In this document: positions 28,913 through 39,998 of the stretch, piece by piece
How positions within the stretch are numbered: the stretch's first letter is position 1
How the letters are laid out: every line of letters starts with the position of its first letter
Assembly: GCF_033096005.1 (NCBI RefSeq)
Contig: NZ_AP026803.1
Span: forward strand, 664,501-728,500
Source of the DNA: Lactobacillus xylocopicola
GTDB lineage: Bacteria; Bacillota; Bacilli; Lactobacillales; Lactobacillaceae
Reading direction: 5' to 3'
Length of the DNA stretch: 64,000 nt
Notes under the pieces: model-generated
What the model was told of the DNA's origin: nothing
The model's input: only the letters and a program-made list of their open reading frames with translations
The model's database searches: none
Made by a program: the position numbers and the translations under genes

Positions 28913-31702
28913 ATGAGAGTGAAGGATACGCTGAACTTGGGCAAAACCAAGTTTAAGATGCGCGGCAATCTCCCCGTGCGTGAAGCTGAATGGCAAAAAG
29001 ACTGGCAGGACAATAACTTATATAGCGAGCGGCTTAAGCTGAATGAGGGCAAGCCCCGTTTTGACTTGCATGACGGTCCCCCGTTTGCTAACGGTAATAT
29101 TCACATGGGACATGCCCTGAACAAGATTTCTAAGGATATTATTGTGCGCTTTAAGAATATGGCGGGCTATTATGCTCCCTTTGTTCCTGGTTGGGATACT
29201 CATGGGTTGCCAATTGAACAACAACTCACTAAGCAGGGTGTTGACCGTAAGCAGTTAAGTCGCGCTGAGTACCGGCAATTGTGTGAGAATTTTGCCAGAA
29301 AAGAAATCAAGAAGCAGATGGCTGATTTTAAGCGGTTGGGTGTTTCTGCCGATTGGGACCATCCATATATTACTTTGCAGGCAGAGTATGAAGCTGAAGA
29401 AATTCGTCTTTTCGGTAAAATGTATCAGCAAGGCTATATTTATAAAGGCAAAAAGCCCGTTTATTGGTCACCTTCAAGTGAGTCGACTCTGGCTGAGGCC
29501 GAGGTTGAATACCACGATGTTAAGTCGCCCTCGATTTATATTGCCTTTCCTGTAAAAGATGGTAAGGGGCTGTTGGATCCCGAGAATACTTATTTTTTGA
29601 TTTGGACCACCACACCTTGGACTATTCCGGCCAACCAAGGCATTACCGTTAATCCAGCTTTTGATTATTCGCTTGTTCAAGTGGGCGATAAGCGCTACGT
29701 GGTTGGAACTGACCGCTTGGCAGCAGTTGCGCAAGCGCTAGATTGGCAGAACTACCAAGTGGTTCAGCACTTCAAGGGGAGCGATCTGGACCAGCTGGTG
29801 GCCAAGCATCCGCTCTACGATCAAGATGCGCTGCTGATGAATGCACGTCACGTCACTGCTAGTGATGGTACTGGTCTCGTCCATACTGCGTCAGGCTTTG
29901 GTGAAGACGACTATAATGTAGCACAAAAATATGGCCTACCAGTTTTTAGTCCGTTGGACAATAAGGGGTGTTTTACTGAAGAGGTTCCTGATCCTGACCT
30001 AGTGGGGATGTTCTATGATGATGCCAATAAAGTAGTCAGTGAAAAACTAGAAAAATCAGGTAACCTGCTCAAATTGAGTTTCTTCATGCACTCATACCCG
30101 CATGATTGGCGCACCAAGAAGCCGGTAATTTATCGTGCCACTACTCAGTGGTTTGCTTCGATTGCCAAATGTCGTCAGCAGATTCTTGATCAAATTGACC
30201 AAGTCGACTATTCGCCGGCCTGGGGTAAGGTTCGTTTGCATAACATGATTAAGGATCGTGGCGACTGGGTAATTTCCCGTCAGCGGGCCTGGGGCGTCCC
30301 ACTACCAATTTTTTATGCCGAAGATGGAACACCAATTGTAACTCCGGAAACAATTGAGCACATTGCGCAAATTTTTGCCAAAGAAGGTTCCAATGCTTGG
30401 TACAAGCTTACCGTTCAGGAATTGTTACCAGCGGGCTTCACTTCCGCACATTCACCAAACGGTCATTTTACCAAGGAAACTGATATTTTGGATGTTTGGT
30501 TTGACTCTGGCTCCTCTCACCAAGCCGTCATGGCCAAAAGACCTGACCTGCGTTTCCCGGCTGATTTGTATCTTGAGGGTAGTGACCAGTATCGCGGCTG
30601 GTTTAATTCAAGTTTGATTACCGCTGTTACTACTACGGGTAAGGCGCCATATCGAGGTATTCTATCCCAAGGCTTTGTGTTGGATGATAAGGGGCACAAG
30701 ATGTCTAAGTCGTTGGGCAATGTGATTGCACCTGACGATATTATCAAGCAAATGGGAGCCGAGATTATTCGCCTGTGGGTAGCTTCAGTTGATGCGACTG
30801 CAGATGTTGCAGTTTCTAATGATATTCTTAGCCAGACTGCGGAAAGTTACCGTAAGATCAGAAATACTTTCCGCTATATGCTTGCCAATACCAGTGATTT
30901 TGATCCGGCTGCAGATCGGGTCGCTTATGAAGAGCTGAATTCAATTGACCAATACATTGAAGTACGCTTAAATGACCTTGTTAAGCAGTGCCTTGAAAGT
31001 TATGAAAAATATGACTTTAACGCGGTTTACAAGAGTGTTTTTGCCTTTATTGCCAATGACCTCTCCGCTTTTTATCTGGACTTTGCTAAAGATGTCCTGT
31101 ACATTGAAGGTAAGAACAGCCATACTAGGCGGTCAATGCAGACAGTTATCTATGATGCAACAAGCAAAATTGCGAAAGTATTAACGCCCATCCTGCCCCA
31201 CACCATGGAAGAAATTTGGTCCTTCTTACCAGAAGCGGACAAGTACATTCAATTGACCAACATGCCAGCAGTGCTTGAATATGACAACCGGCAACAATTA
31301 CTTGCTGATTGGCAACAATTCTTGAATTTACGAGATGATGTTTTAAAAGTTTTGGAAGCAGCGCGGGAGCAAAAATTAATTGGAAAATCCTTTGAAGCGG
31401 CGTTAACAATTTATCCGACTCAAGCAATAAAAGCAGTCCTGGATGATTTGAAGGCCAATTTCCGCCAGATTCTGATTGTTTCCAAGTTGACCATCGAAGA
31501 AGGCAAAGCACCTGCTAATGCGGTTCAGCTGGCAAATGGAGCATTTGTGGTTGAACACGCTCCAGGAGAAGTTTGTCCGCGGTGCCGGATGATTAGGACT
31601 GACCTTGGAGAAGATCGGGACTTGCCAATGCTTTGTGGTCGTTGTGCAAAAATTGTTAAGGACAACTATCCTGAAGTAGTACAAGAAGGTTTAGAAGAAT
31701 AA
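28913..31702 (+). CDS. ileS: Isoleucyl-tRNA synthetase
   Basis: Class Ia synthetase with editing activity. The 929-residue product starts [20 protein letters not shown] and has HIGH-type [11 protein letters not shown], the WWG-like block [13 protein letters not shown], the KMSKS motif [10 protein letters not shown] and a C-terminal zinc-binding cluster CPRCRM...LCGRCAK. The ATG after AAAGGAATAATTAAA was chosen. The open frame continues 19 codons upstream, but that stretch encodes the T-box terminator and is not translated. It starts an operon ending with the second cysteine desulfurase. Confidence 0.97.
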   Translation: MRVKDTLNLGKTKFKMRGNLPVREAEWQKDWQDNNLYSERLKLNEGKPRFDLHDGPPFANGNIHMGHALNKISKDIIVRFKNMAGYYAPFVPGWDTHGLPIEQQLTKQGVDRKQLSRAEYRQLCENFARKEIKKQMADFKRLGVSADWDHPYITLQAEYEAEEIRLFGKMYQQGYIYKGKKPVYWSPSSESTLAEAEVEYHDVKSPSIYIAFPVKDGKGLLDPENTYFLIWTTTPWTIPANQGITVNPAFDYSLVQVGDKRYVVGTDRLAAVAQALDWQNYQVVQHFKGSDLDQLVAKHPLYDQDALLMNARHVTASDGTGLVHTASGFGEDDYNVAQKYGLPVFSPLDNKGCFTEEVPDPDLVGMFYDDANKVVSEKLEKSGNLLKLSFFMHSYPHDWRTKKPVIYRATTQWFASIAKCRQQILDQIDQVDYSPAWGKVRLHNMIKDRGDWVISRQRAWGVPLPIFYAEDGTPIVTPETIEHIAQIFAKEGSNAWYKLTVQELLPAGFTSAHSPNGHFTKETDILDVWFDSGSSHQAVMAKRPDLRFPADLYLEGSDQYRGWFNSSLITAVTTTGKAPYRGILSQGFVLDDKGHKMSKSLGNVIAPDDIIKQMGAEIIRLWVASVDATADVAVSNDILSQTAESYRKIRNTFRYMLANTSDFDPAADRVAYEELNSIDQYIEVRLNDLVKQCLESYEKYDFNAVYKSVFAFIANDLSAFYLDFAKDVLYIEGKNSHTRRSMQTVIYDATSKIAKVLTPILPHTMEEIWSFLPEADKYIQLTNMPAVLEYDNRQQLLADWQQFLNLRDDVLKVLEAAREQKLIGKSFEAALTIYPTQAIKAVLDDLKANFRQILIVSKLTIEEGKAPANAVQLANGAFVVEHAPGEVCPRCRMIRTDLGEDRDLPMLCGRCAKIVKDNYPEVVQEGLEE

Positions 31703-31923
31703 TGCGTCTAGGTACAGTGAAGCAGTTTGACCAAAATAGTAGTTTTGGCTTTATTGAAGATGAGCAGAATCATAAGTCGTACTTTGTTTTTTACACGGCA
31801 ATTAAGGAAGAAGGCTACCGCCGACTGCGCGTTGGCCAGCAAGTCAAGTATCAGCTTGCCCAAGGTAAAAACGGACTGCAATGTGTTAATGTATATTTAG
31901 CTGATTTACAGGAAAGTGAGTAA
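31702..31923 (+). CDS. Small cold-shock-domain-like protein
   Basis: A 73-residue protein with a cold-shock fold pattern: GTVKQFDQNSSFGFIED matches the first two strands (RNP1-like SFGFI), and the later VGQQVKYQLAQGKNGLQCVNV matches the last strands. It is diverged from major Csp proteins: the usual W after VK is Q and the second RNP motif is YFVFYT. It probably binds RNA or single-stranded DNA. Start and ileS stop overlap as TAATG, and the next gene begins directly after its stop. Confidence 0.8.
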   Translation: MRLGTVKQFDQNSSFGFIEDEQNHKSYFVFYTAIKEEGYRRLRVGQQVKYQLAQGKNGLQCVNVYLADLQESE

Positions 31924-32487
31924 ATGGATTTAACAGAAACTGAAATTTCTTCAAAGCAAATTTTTTCGGGTCGAATTGTTGACCTGTCGGTTAAAACAAT
32001 TAAGTTGCCCAATGGTGAGACTGCTGATCGTGAAGTGGTCAGGCATCAACCGGCTGCAGCTGCCATTGCGGTTAATGATCAGCAAGAAATGCTTTTGGTT
32101 GAGCAATGGCGGGAACCGATTAAGGAAGTAACCCTAGAAATTCCAGCTGGGTTGATCGATGCGACTGATGCAAGTCCCTTGGATGCGATGAAACGTGAAT
32201 TGAATGAGGAAGGCGGCTACCATGCCGACTACTGGGAAAAGATTACCGAGTTTTATTCTTCCCCGGGCTTTACTGATGAAAAGTTGCACTTATTTTATTG
32301 TGATACCTTAACCAGGCTAACCGAAAAAAGGCCCCTCGATGCTGATGAATTTTTGACCAGCCACTGGTATGATTTAGAAGAGCTGAAGAAGTTATTCGCA
32401 CAAGGAAGAATTGTTGATGCCAAAACTTTGTACGCAATGAGCGTGTGGGAAAACATGCTTTTAACCGGTGCGGACGCAGAGGAATAA
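31924..32487 (+). CDS. Nudix hydrolase, ADP-ribose pyrophosphatase type
   Basis: A 187-residue Nudix hydrolase resembling NudF/ADP-ribose pyrophosphatase. The Nudix helix is PAGLIDATDASPLDAMKREL continuing into NEEGGY, which preserves the REx2EE catalytic core; the first glutamate of the consensus is replaced by aspartate. The N-terminal VVRHQPAAAAIAV and later FYSSPGFTDEKLHLFYC fit the ADP-ribose subgroup. The ATG starts directly after the previous stop codon. The substrate is inferred from similarity. Confidence 0.87.
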   Translation: MDLTETEISSKQIFSGRIVDLSVKTIKLPNGETADREVVRHQPAAAAIAVNDQQEMLLVEQWREPIKEVTLEIPAGLIDATDASPLDAMKRELNEEGGYHADYWEKITEFYSSPGFTDEKLHLFYCDTLTRLTEKRPLDADEFLTSHWYDLEELKKLFAQGRIVDAKTLYAMSVWENMLLTGADAEE

Positions 32488-32488
32488 C

Positions 32489-32806
32489 ATGACTGAAAAA
32501 CGATCTGATTACCGCAAGAAAATTAAACACAAGAAGAGCAAGACCTTTTTTACTACTATCAAATCGGCTTTTGACAGTGGTGCTGAAAACGTTGATGTCA
32601 ATCCTGAGTTTACCCGTAGCACTGCAGATAAGCAGCAGGTGGACGATCACGAAACACCGGTCGACCAGCCCCGCTTGCGGTCTACTGATGAGCAGACGCA
32701 GGTGGAAGAAGACAAGGGGCGCAAGCTTAAGCAAAAGCTGAACCGGGCTATCTTGCTAGTTTTGGTGCTATTGATTCTAGTATTAATCGCGTTATTTCAT
32801 TTATAA
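32489..32806 (+). CDS. Hypothetical tail-anchored membrane protein
   Basis: A 105-residue protein I do not assign to a family. It has a lysine-rich start (MTEKRSDYRKKIKHKKSK), a long polar, acidic middle and one hydrophobic C-terminal helix (last ~22 residues, leucine/valine rich). This is the layout of a tail-anchored protein with a cytoplasmic domain. GAGG precedes the ATG. It overlaps nothing but lies two bases after the Nudix gene and 19 before mtnN, so it belongs to the ileS operon. Confidence 0.7.
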   Translation: MTEKRSDYRKKIKHKKSKTFFTTIKSAFDSGAENVDVNPEFTRSTADKQQVDDHETPVDQPRLRSTDEQTQVEEDKGRKLKQKLNRAILLVLVLLILVLIALFHL

Positions 32807-32825
32807 AAATTAAGCGGGTGTAAAA

Positions 32826-33521
32826 ATGAAGATAGCAATTATTGTCCCCATGGCAATTGAGGCAGAGTATTATCATAAATATTTTCACTCCGGTAACAAG
32901 GAAATGTTCGGATCGACGATGTTCGAGCATTTTTGCGTTCGGGGCAATGATATTTATCTTGGTTTGAGCGGAATCGGCAAAGTTCAAGCAGCTATGAACC
33001 TGACCTCCATACTAGCACAAGTCAATCTTGACCTGGTCTTGATGACGGGAACGGCGGGATCGTTGCAAGCAGGTGTCCATCAGGGCGATTTGATTGTGGC
33101 TAAGTCCTTTGCTTACCACGATGCCCATAACACGTTGGCAGGGGACTATGTCGAGGGACAGCTTCCGGGTGAACCTGCTTCTTTTGACCTAGACTCACCA
33201 GCGCGCACCCAGTTAACTAATTTTCTTGAAGTACAGGGGGTCAAGTATCAAGAGGGGCTGATTGTAACTGGTGATTCCTTTATTGGCTCTGACCAGCAAA
33301 AGCAGGCAATTAAACAGAATTTTCCCCAAGCAGTGGGAGTAGAAATGGAAGGGGCAGCCTTTGCCCAGGTTGCGGCCCACTTTAAAAAACCACTAATTGC
33401 CTTGCGGGCAATTTCTGATAATGGTGATGATGGAGCTAATGAGGATTTTGACCGCTTTGCCCAAAAAGTTGGTGCGCAGGCGGCCAAGTTGATCTGCGCA
33501 TACATAGAAAAGATGAGTTAG
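32826..33521 (+). CDS. mtnN: 5'-methylthioadenosine/S-adenosylhomocysteine nucleosidase
   Basis: Cleaves adenine from MTA and SAH, feeding methionine recycling and LuxS-linked AI-2 formation. The 231-residue product has the family features MAIEAEYY, GIGKVQAAM, TGTAGSLQ, VEMEGAAFAQVA (with the catalytic-region Glu) and RAISDNGDDGA (catalytic Asp). The ATG follows GCGGGTG. It is followed by a cysteine desulfurase gene after four bases. Confidence 0.95.
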   Translation: MKIAIIVPMAIEAEYYHKYFHSGNKEMFGSTMFEHFCVRGNDIYLGLSGIGKVQAAMNLTSILAQVNLDLVLMTGTAGSLQAGVHQGDLIVAKSFAYHDAHNTLAGDYVEGQLPGEPASFDLDSPARTQLTNFLEVQGVKYQEGLIVTGDSFIGSDQQKQAIKQNFPQAVGVEMEGAAFAQVAAHFKKPLIALRAISDNGDDGANEDFDRFAQKVGAQAAKLICAYIEKMS

Positions 33522-33525
33522 AATC

Positions 33526-34683
33526 ATGGCAGAAGTGTACTTAGATAATGCCGCAACAACACCGCTGGCGCCTGCAGTAATTGATGTTATTACCGAGGAG
33601 ATGAAAAAAACTTTTGGTAATGCCTCGAGTACTTATGAACTGGGGCGTAAGGCCCGGCGCGTAATTGACCAAGCGCGGGGGCAGGTTGCGGCTGCGATTA
33701 ATGCTAAAGAAAATGAAATTATTTTCACATCAGGGGGATCTGAAAGCAATAATACTGCAATTTTTGGTACTGCCCAGGCCAGACGAGCAGAAGGCAGGCG
33801 AATTATTACCACTAAGATTGAACATCCCTCGGTCTTAGAGCCAATGAAACAGCTTGAACGTGCTGGTTATGACGTAATCTATCTTGATGTCGATGACCAT
33901 GGTCGGATCGCCTTATCCGACCTCAAGCAGGCGTTAACGCCTGCAACTATCCTGGTTTCGATCATGGCAGTCAACAACGAAGTGGGGACGATTAATCCGT
34001 TGACTGAGATTGGTGCACTCGTGGCCGACAGTAATGCTTACTTCCATGTTGATGCCGTTCAAGCTCTGGGTAACCTTGACTTGGATGTGGCCAAAATGAA
34101 GATTGACTTGTTATCCGCTTCGGCCCATAAAATTAATGGCCCTAAATTTTTAGGCTTTTTGTATGAGCATCACGGAGTTAAGCTGCCACCCTTAGTATTA
34201 GGCGGCGAGCAAGAGACTAAGCGCCGCGCAGGTACTGAAAATGTGCCTGGCATTGCTGGTTTTGGTGAAGCTATTAGTGAGAGTGCGGCGCTTGACAAGC
34301 AAAAACTCCAGGCAAAGTATCAGGGTTTTCAAAAGTTGATATTGGATAAGTTGACGGCTGGCAAGATTGATTTCGAAATTAACGGTGGAACCGGTACACA
34401 CGATTCTCATCACCTGTTAAATCTGCACCTTGTTGGTGTGTCTACGACCCTGTTGCAGGCTAATCTAGACCTAGCCGGTTTTGCAGTTTCGGGTGGATCA
34501 GCCTGCACAGCCGGATCTCTGGAGCCGTCCCATGTTCTATTGGCTTGTTTTGGGAAGGATTCGCCGCGAATTAATGAGTCAATCCGGATTTCTTTTGGTC
34601 GTTTTACGACGGCAGAAGAAGTTACTGCCTTTGCCCAACAATTAGTCAAAATAGCGGGGAAAATACAGCAAAAGGGAAAATAG
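33526..34683 (+). CDS. Cysteine desulfurase (MnmA-linked, IscS/YrvO type)
   Basis: PLP-dependent desulfurase of 385 residues. Visible are YLDNAATTPLAP, the PLP-lysine region LSASAHKINGPKFLG and the catalytic cysteine loop SGGSACTAGSLEPSHVL. The loop differs from that of the ThiI-linked paralogue (STTSACAS). It lies upstream of DUF1831 and mnmA, the usual Gram-positive arrangement, so it probably donates sulfur for the 2-thiouridine of tRNA. No IscU/SufU scaffold gene is present here. Confidence 0.93.
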   Translation: MAEVYLDNAATTPLAPAVIDVITEEMKKTFGNASSTYELGRKARRVIDQARGQVAAAINAKENEIIFTSGGSESNNTAIFGTAQARRAEGRRIITTKIEHPSVLEPMKQLERAGYDVIYLDVDDHGRIALSDLKQALTPATILVSIMAVNNEVGTINPLTEIGALVADSNAYFHVDAVQALGNLDLDVAKMKIDLLSASAHKINGPKFLGFLYEHHGVKLPPLVLGGEQETKRRAGTENVPGIAGFGEAISESAALDKQKLQAKYQGFQKLILDKLTAGKIDFEINGGTGTHDSHHLLNLHLVGVSTTLLQANLDLAGFAVSGGSACTAGSLEPSHVLLACFGKDSPRINESIRISFGRFTTAEEVTAFAQQLVKIAGKIQQKGK

Positions 34684-34712
34684 TTGCTTTTTTACGCAAA
34701 AGCACTTATTAT
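34684..34712 (+). promoter_or_regulatory. Promoter of the DUF1831-mnmA operon
   Basis: TTGCTT and TATTAT are separated by 17 bases, 20 bases before the DUF1831 start. The spacer contains a small inverted repeat TGCTTTT / AAAAGCA. Confidence 0.65.
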
Positions 34713-34732
34713 TTGTAAGTGAGGAAGAACAA

Positions 34733-35074
34733 ATGGTAAATACAGTTGTAATTAATGGGGATAAGCGCAAGTTTACCCTTAGTCCAGATTTGAAACTTTA
34801 TGCGTTGATTGATGCAGGCTTTGTTAAGACCGTCAAGGGCAACTACAATTATGAACATCCGCTTTATAATGACTCGCCCTACAATGCGCCAACCAAGCTT
34901 AAAGTGACTATTGACAAGGATATGACCCGCTTAACCATGGTTGTTACCGACCGGAATGGTCTAAAAAAAGTAAACATTTTTAAGAATCAGGAATTAGCGC
35001 CGACCGTTGAATTGTTAGACTATGTGCTCAAAGATTTAGCGGAGCGCAAAATTCTGGTTGCGGTAAAGGATTGA
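34733..35074 (+). CDS. DUF1831 family protein
   Basis: A 113-residue soluble protein resembling DUF1831, a family found in lactobacilli between a cysteine desulfurase and mnmA. Its function is unknown; the context suggests a link to tRNA thiolation or sulfur transfer. It has alternating strands (PTKLKVTIDKDMTRLTMVVT) and a C-terminal helix, with no cysteine at all, so it is unlikely to carry a persulfide itself. GAGGAAG precedes the ATG. Confidence 0.82.
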   Translation: MVNTVVINGDKRKFTLSPDLKLYALIDAGFVKTVKGNYNYEHPLYNDSPYNAPTKLKVTIDKDMTRLTMVVTDRNGLKKVNIFKNQELAPTVELLDYVLKDLAERKILVAVKD

Positions 35075-36205
<1,131 letters not shown>

Positions 36206-36212
36206 TTAACAT

Positions 36213-36249
36213 TAAAAAGGAGTAGGTCTTTTCGACCTACTCCTTTTTT
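36213..36249 (+). terminator. Terminator after mnmA
   Basis: AAAAAGGAGTAGGTC and GACCTACTCCTTTTT form a 15-bp stem around TTTTC, followed by T residues. Confidence 0.92.
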
Positions 36250-36354
36250 GCTGAGCAATACGGTTAGTTTAAGCGCCACTTAAGCAAGTTTTTCCTTTTG
36301 GCAGGATTAAATGATAAACTAGAAAGGAAATAATGGAAAAGGGCCAATTAATTA

Positions 36355-37014
36355 ATGCAGATTTATTTTGTTAGACATGGTAAAACTGAATGGAACTTGG
36401 AACAGCGCTTCCAAGGTGCTCATGGTGACTCACCGCTTTTGCCGCAGAGTTGGGCAGATATCACTAAACTAGGCGGCTACTTAGCAAGGACAGAGTTCAC
36501 GGCAATCTACACCAGTCCCTTAAGGCGCGCCTTTGACACGGCCCAGGGCTTAAAAGTAAGTCTGGGGACGCAGCTCCCCATTATTGCCGCAGCTAGCTTG
36601 CGTGAGTTTGATTTGGGCAGGATGGAAGGTCTCACGTTCGATGAAGCTTGTGTTGAATATCCCCAACAGGTGCATGACCTGTGGCAGGCGCCGGATGAGT
36701 ATGATGGTCAGGCCATTGGCGGTGAGGACTACTCCGAAGTAATAGCGCGCGGTTGTAAGTTTGGCCGTGCAGTGGCCCAGCGCTATCCTGGCAGTGAAGA
36801 TAAGGTTTTAGCAGTCAGCCATGGAGCGGCGCTTAGTGCCATCATGGGCGGCTTGCTGGCTTATCCACTTAAGGATATCAGGTGTAATGGTGGCCTCAGC
36901 AACACCAGTTTGACGATTCTGGAAACAAATGACCAAGGTGCAAGTTTTCGGTTAGTGATCTGGAATGAGACAAGTTTTTTGGACAGAAAAATGGAAGGAA
37001 CGGATTCGCTATGA
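36355..37014 (+). CDS. Histidine phosphatase family protein (phosphoglycerate mutase-like)
   Basis: A 219-residue branch-1 histidine phosphatase. The catalytic RHG motif is in FVRHGKTEWN at residues 5-14, the second arginine block is YTSPLRRAFDTA, the acid is in REFDLGRMEG and the second histidine is in AVSHGAALS. The size fits broad-specificity phosphatases more than glycolytic mutase. A 13-codon open frame with a better ribosome binding site starts at 36333 and overlaps this start out of frame. The stop overlaps the next start as ATGA. Confidence 0.9.
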   Translation: MQIYFVRHGKTEWNLEQRFQGAHGDSPLLPQSWADITKLGGYLARTEFTAIYTSPLRRAFDTAQGLKVSLGTQLPIIAAASLREFDLGRMEGLTFDEACVEYPQQVHDLWQAPDEYDGQAIGGEDYSEVIARGCKFGRAVAQRYPGSEDKVLAVSHGAALSAIMGGLLAYPLKDIRCNGGLSNTSLTILETNDQGASFRLVIWNETSFLDRKMEGTDSL

Positions 37015-37646
37015 GTAATGAACAAAAAATGAAGCAAAACGCAGCTCAGGTGCACCGGCTGATTACAGAAATCGATGCGGATCCTCATAACACGGAGAAC
37101 TATTTGAGACTGGCCACGCTTTTGGTGGAAGCGGGGAGTTTTGACCAGGCTAGGCAACTTTTGGAAAAGGCCCAAACTCTAGTTGAAAATCCTCAAGACT
37201 TGGACTATGATTTGGCGGTTTGTTACTACCTGCAGGGTGAATTTACTAAATCCTTGCAGCTGCTGGAACAAATCCCCAATGATGATCTGGTTCTTTACCA
37301 GAAGGCGCTGGTTTTTTTGAAAATTGGCCAGGCGCAGAAGGCTCTAGCTTACGCTCTGACCATTAAGAAAAGTGATGAACGGGTTAACGAGCTGCTGGGA
37401 GATATCTGGCTGGCCCTGGGGTCAGACCAAGCAGCAAAAGCCAGTTTTGAAGATATTGCACCGACCCAAAGAACCGCTAAGGTCAATTTCAGGTTAGGAA
37501 TTGCGACCCTTGCCAGTGACCGTGACCAGGCTGAAAAATACCTGCACCGGGCGCAAAAACAGGATCCCCAATACTTTGGACAGGCCCAAAAGCAGTATGC
37601 CGCAATTTTGAAAATGATTAATCATACGGGTAAGGATAATGGTTGA
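37011..37646 (+). CDS. TPR-repeat protein
   Basis: A 211-residue helical protein with about five tetratricopeptide-like units (for example NYLRLATLLVEAGSFDQARQ and ALVFLKIGQAQKALAYALT). It resembles YrrB of Bacillus, which is also placed between mnmA and recD2. TPR proteins mediate protein contacts; the partner is unknown. The start overlaps the previous stop and the end overlaps recD2 by eight bases. Confidence 0.85.
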   Translation: MSNEQKMKQNAAQVHRLITEIDADPHNTENYLRLATLLVEAGSFDQARQLLEKAQTLVENPQDLDYDLAVCYYLQGEFTKSLQLLEQIPNDDLVLYQKALVFLKIGQAQKALAYALTIKKSDERVNELLGDIWLALGSDQAAKASFEDIAPTQRTAKVNFRLGIATLASDRDQAEKYLHRAQKQDPQYFGQAQKQYAAILKMINHTGKDNG

Positions 37647-39987
37647 GTTCACAGGACGGATTAATAGAGTTGTATTTGAGAACGACCAAGACTTATACAA
37701 AATTGTCGATGTAACAATTATTGGGACATTGGCTGACTATGATCGTGAAGAAATTAAAGTTACCGGTAGCTTTGGTGATCTTCAGGTTGGTGGCACCTAT
37801 AATTTTACCGGCCAGTTGGTTGAGCATAATAAGTTTGGTCTACAGTTTCGCTGTGACAGCTACAAGCAGGCTTTGCCGCATGAGAAGGGTAGTTTAACAA
37901 AATATCTCAGTTCTAAGGAGTTTCCGGGAATTGGCCCCAAAGCTGCGGACAGTATTATTGCTACATTAGGTGTTGATGCACTAACTATTTTGAAGGAAAA
38001 TCCGGCCAAAGTGGCGACCCTGCCGCTGACTAAGAAACAGAAGGACAGCCTACTCAATGGCGTAAATTCGATGGATTCATACTCAGAGATTGTTTTACGA
38101 CTGGCTCAGTTTGGTTTGAATAGAAAAGTGGCGGGCCGATTGTACCAGCTGTACCGCGGTGAAACCTTAGCTGAATTACAAAAAGATCCTTATACTGCAA
38201 TTGCCGATGTGACCGGCTACGCCTTTAAAAGTGCCGACCAAATTGGCACCAAATTGGGTTTTGTAGCTGCTGATCCGCGCCGTATCAATGGGGCAATCTT
38301 CCAGGTCTTACTGGATGAATTGACGCAGGCCGGCAATACTTTTATTAAATTGGCGCAATTATTGGCGGAGGCCGGAAAACTGCTCCAAATCAACGAGTTT
38401 GATCCGATTGCTAACTGTGTTAACCAGCTCCAGCATGATGGCAAGGTTGTGGTTGAAGGAGAAAATGCGGCTCTACAGAACATTTTTCAAACCGAAACTG
38501 ACATTGCCTTGACGATGAAGAACCTGGTCAAGCGGCAGGCAGAGACCAGTTATAGTGACCAAGATATCCAGGCGGCTATTAGCAAGGCAGAAAAACAGTT
38601 GCAGATTGAGTATGATGATACCCAAAAGGTAGCAATTAAAAATGCCCTGAATAACCCTATCTCGATTTTGACGGGTGGTCCAGGTACTGGTAAAACCACC
38701 ATTATCAATGGTATCTTGTTGGCGCTACGCGACCTGGAAAAGCTTCCCGCTGCAGCCTTATACAGCTCAGACCCACCATTTTTACTGGCTGCACCAACTG
38801 GTCGAGCAGCCAAAAGAATGGAAGAAATCACCGGTATCACAGCCAAGACCATTCATCGTCTATTGGGTCTAGGTCTGGGTGAAAGTGATTTTACTGAGCT
38901 GAATGAACTAAATGGGGAAATTTTGATCATTGATGAAATGTCGATGGTCGATATGGTTTTGTTCAAGCAATTGGTAGCCAGTATCAATGAAACTAACCAC
39001 ATCGTCTTTGTGGGTGACAAGGACCAATTACCCTCGGTTGGTCCCGGCAACGTCTTCAGTGACTTAATTACGGCTCAAGTATTCCCTACTACCGTACTCA
39101 GGCAAATTCACCGCCAGGGTGAGGATTCCAGTATTATCACCTTGGCTCATAGTATCAATGAGGGACAGGATCAAAGTGTTTTGTTCAAAAAAACGAGGAA
39201 TTATTCCTTCATTTCGTGTCCGCCGCGTGAAGTTGATCATGTAGTTAGCCAAATTATTGAGCGGGCGCTCAAACGTGGTTTTGACCAGGATGATGTTCAG
39301 GTATTAGGGGCGATGTACCAAGGTGAGGGCGGTGTGACCAATTTAAATAATATTATTCAAGAGATTATGAATCCGCCTAAGCCCAACAGTAAATTCCTTG
39401 AGGTTCACGATGAAACTTTTCGAATTGGCGACCGGGTATTGCAATTGCAGAACAATCCCGAAAAAGATATCTATAACGGCCAAATTGGAAAGGTTTTGGC
39501 CATTGATGAAAAAGCTTCTAAGCGGTGTCTAACTGCTGACTTTGACGGACGTGAAATCACCTTTAGCAAGAAAGACTTGTTTGACTTGACGCGGGCCTAT
39601 GCAATTACCATTCATAAGGCGCAGGGTTCCGAATTTCCGCTAGTAATTCTTAGTTTAACGATGCAAAATTACGTCATGCTCAAACGCAACTTGCTCTATA
39701 CTGCTGTTACCCGTGCAGCTAACAACCTGGTTTTAGTTGGGGATCCGCGGGCTTACACGATGGCTTTGAATACCTCTGGTAATGATCGGCAAACGGGCCT
39801 GAGTGCTAAGTTACAAAAAGAACTAGGTGGGGCAATTGAGCCAAATGGCGATCGAGTTAAGGATGCTAAAATTGTTCAAGCAGAAACGAAAATCAAGCCA
39901 GCTGCGCAAGCGCATGTCCTCACTGCTGAAATGATCTATGCGGGCGAGATTGACCCGATGATTGGGATGCAGAATATTAAACTGTAG
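37639..39987 (+). CDS. recD2: ATP-dependent RecD-like DNA helicase RecD2
   Basis: SF1B 5'-3' helicase not associated with RecBC. The 782-residue product has an N-terminal OB-like and helix-hairpin-helix region (FPGIGPKAADSII near residue 95), Walker A GGPGTGKTTIING near residue 345, Walker B ILIIDEMSMVD, VGDKDQLPSVGPG and the C-terminal motif YAITIHKAQGSEFP. The order TPR-recD2 is conserved in Firmicutes. It takes part in fork repair and mismatch-related functions in relatives. Confidence 0.95.
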   Translation: MVEFTGRINRVVFENDQDLYKIVDVTIIGTLADYDREEIKVTGSFGDLQVGGTYNFTGQLVEHNKFGLQFRCDSYKQALPHEKGSLTKYLSSKEFPGIGPKAADSIIATLGVDALTILKENPAKVATLPLTKKQKDSLLNGVNSMDSYSEIVLRLAQFGLNRKVAGRLYQLYRGETLAELQKDPYTAIADVTGYAFKSADQIGTKLGFVAADPRRINGAIFQVLLDELTQAGNTFIKLAQLLAEAGKLLQINEFDPIANCVNQLQHDGKVVVEGENAALQNIFQTETDIALTMKNLVKRQAETSYSDQDIQAAISKAEKQLQIEYDDTQKVAIKNALNNPISILTGGPGTGKTTIINGILLALRDLEKLPAAALYSSDPPFLLAAPTGRAAKRMEEITGITAKTIHRLLGLGLGESDFTELNELNGEILIIDEMSMVDMVLFKQLVASINETNHIVFVGDKDQLPSVGPGNVFSDLITAQVFPTTVLRQIHRQGEDSSIITLAHSINEGQDQSVLFKKTRNYSFISCPPREVDHVVSQIIERALKRGFDQDDVQVLGAMYQGEGGVTNLNNIIQEIMNPPKPNSKFLEVHDETFRIGDRVLQLQNNPEKDIYNGQIGKVLAIDEKASKRCLTADFDGREITFSKKDLFDLTRAYAITIHKAQGSEFPLVILSLTMQNYVMLKRNLLYTAVTRAANNLVLVGDPRAYTMALNTSGNDRQTGLSAKLQKELGGAIEPNGDRVKDAKIVQAETKIKPAAQAHVLTAEMIYAGEIDPMIGMQNIKL

Positions 39988-39998
39988 TAGGAGAAGTT

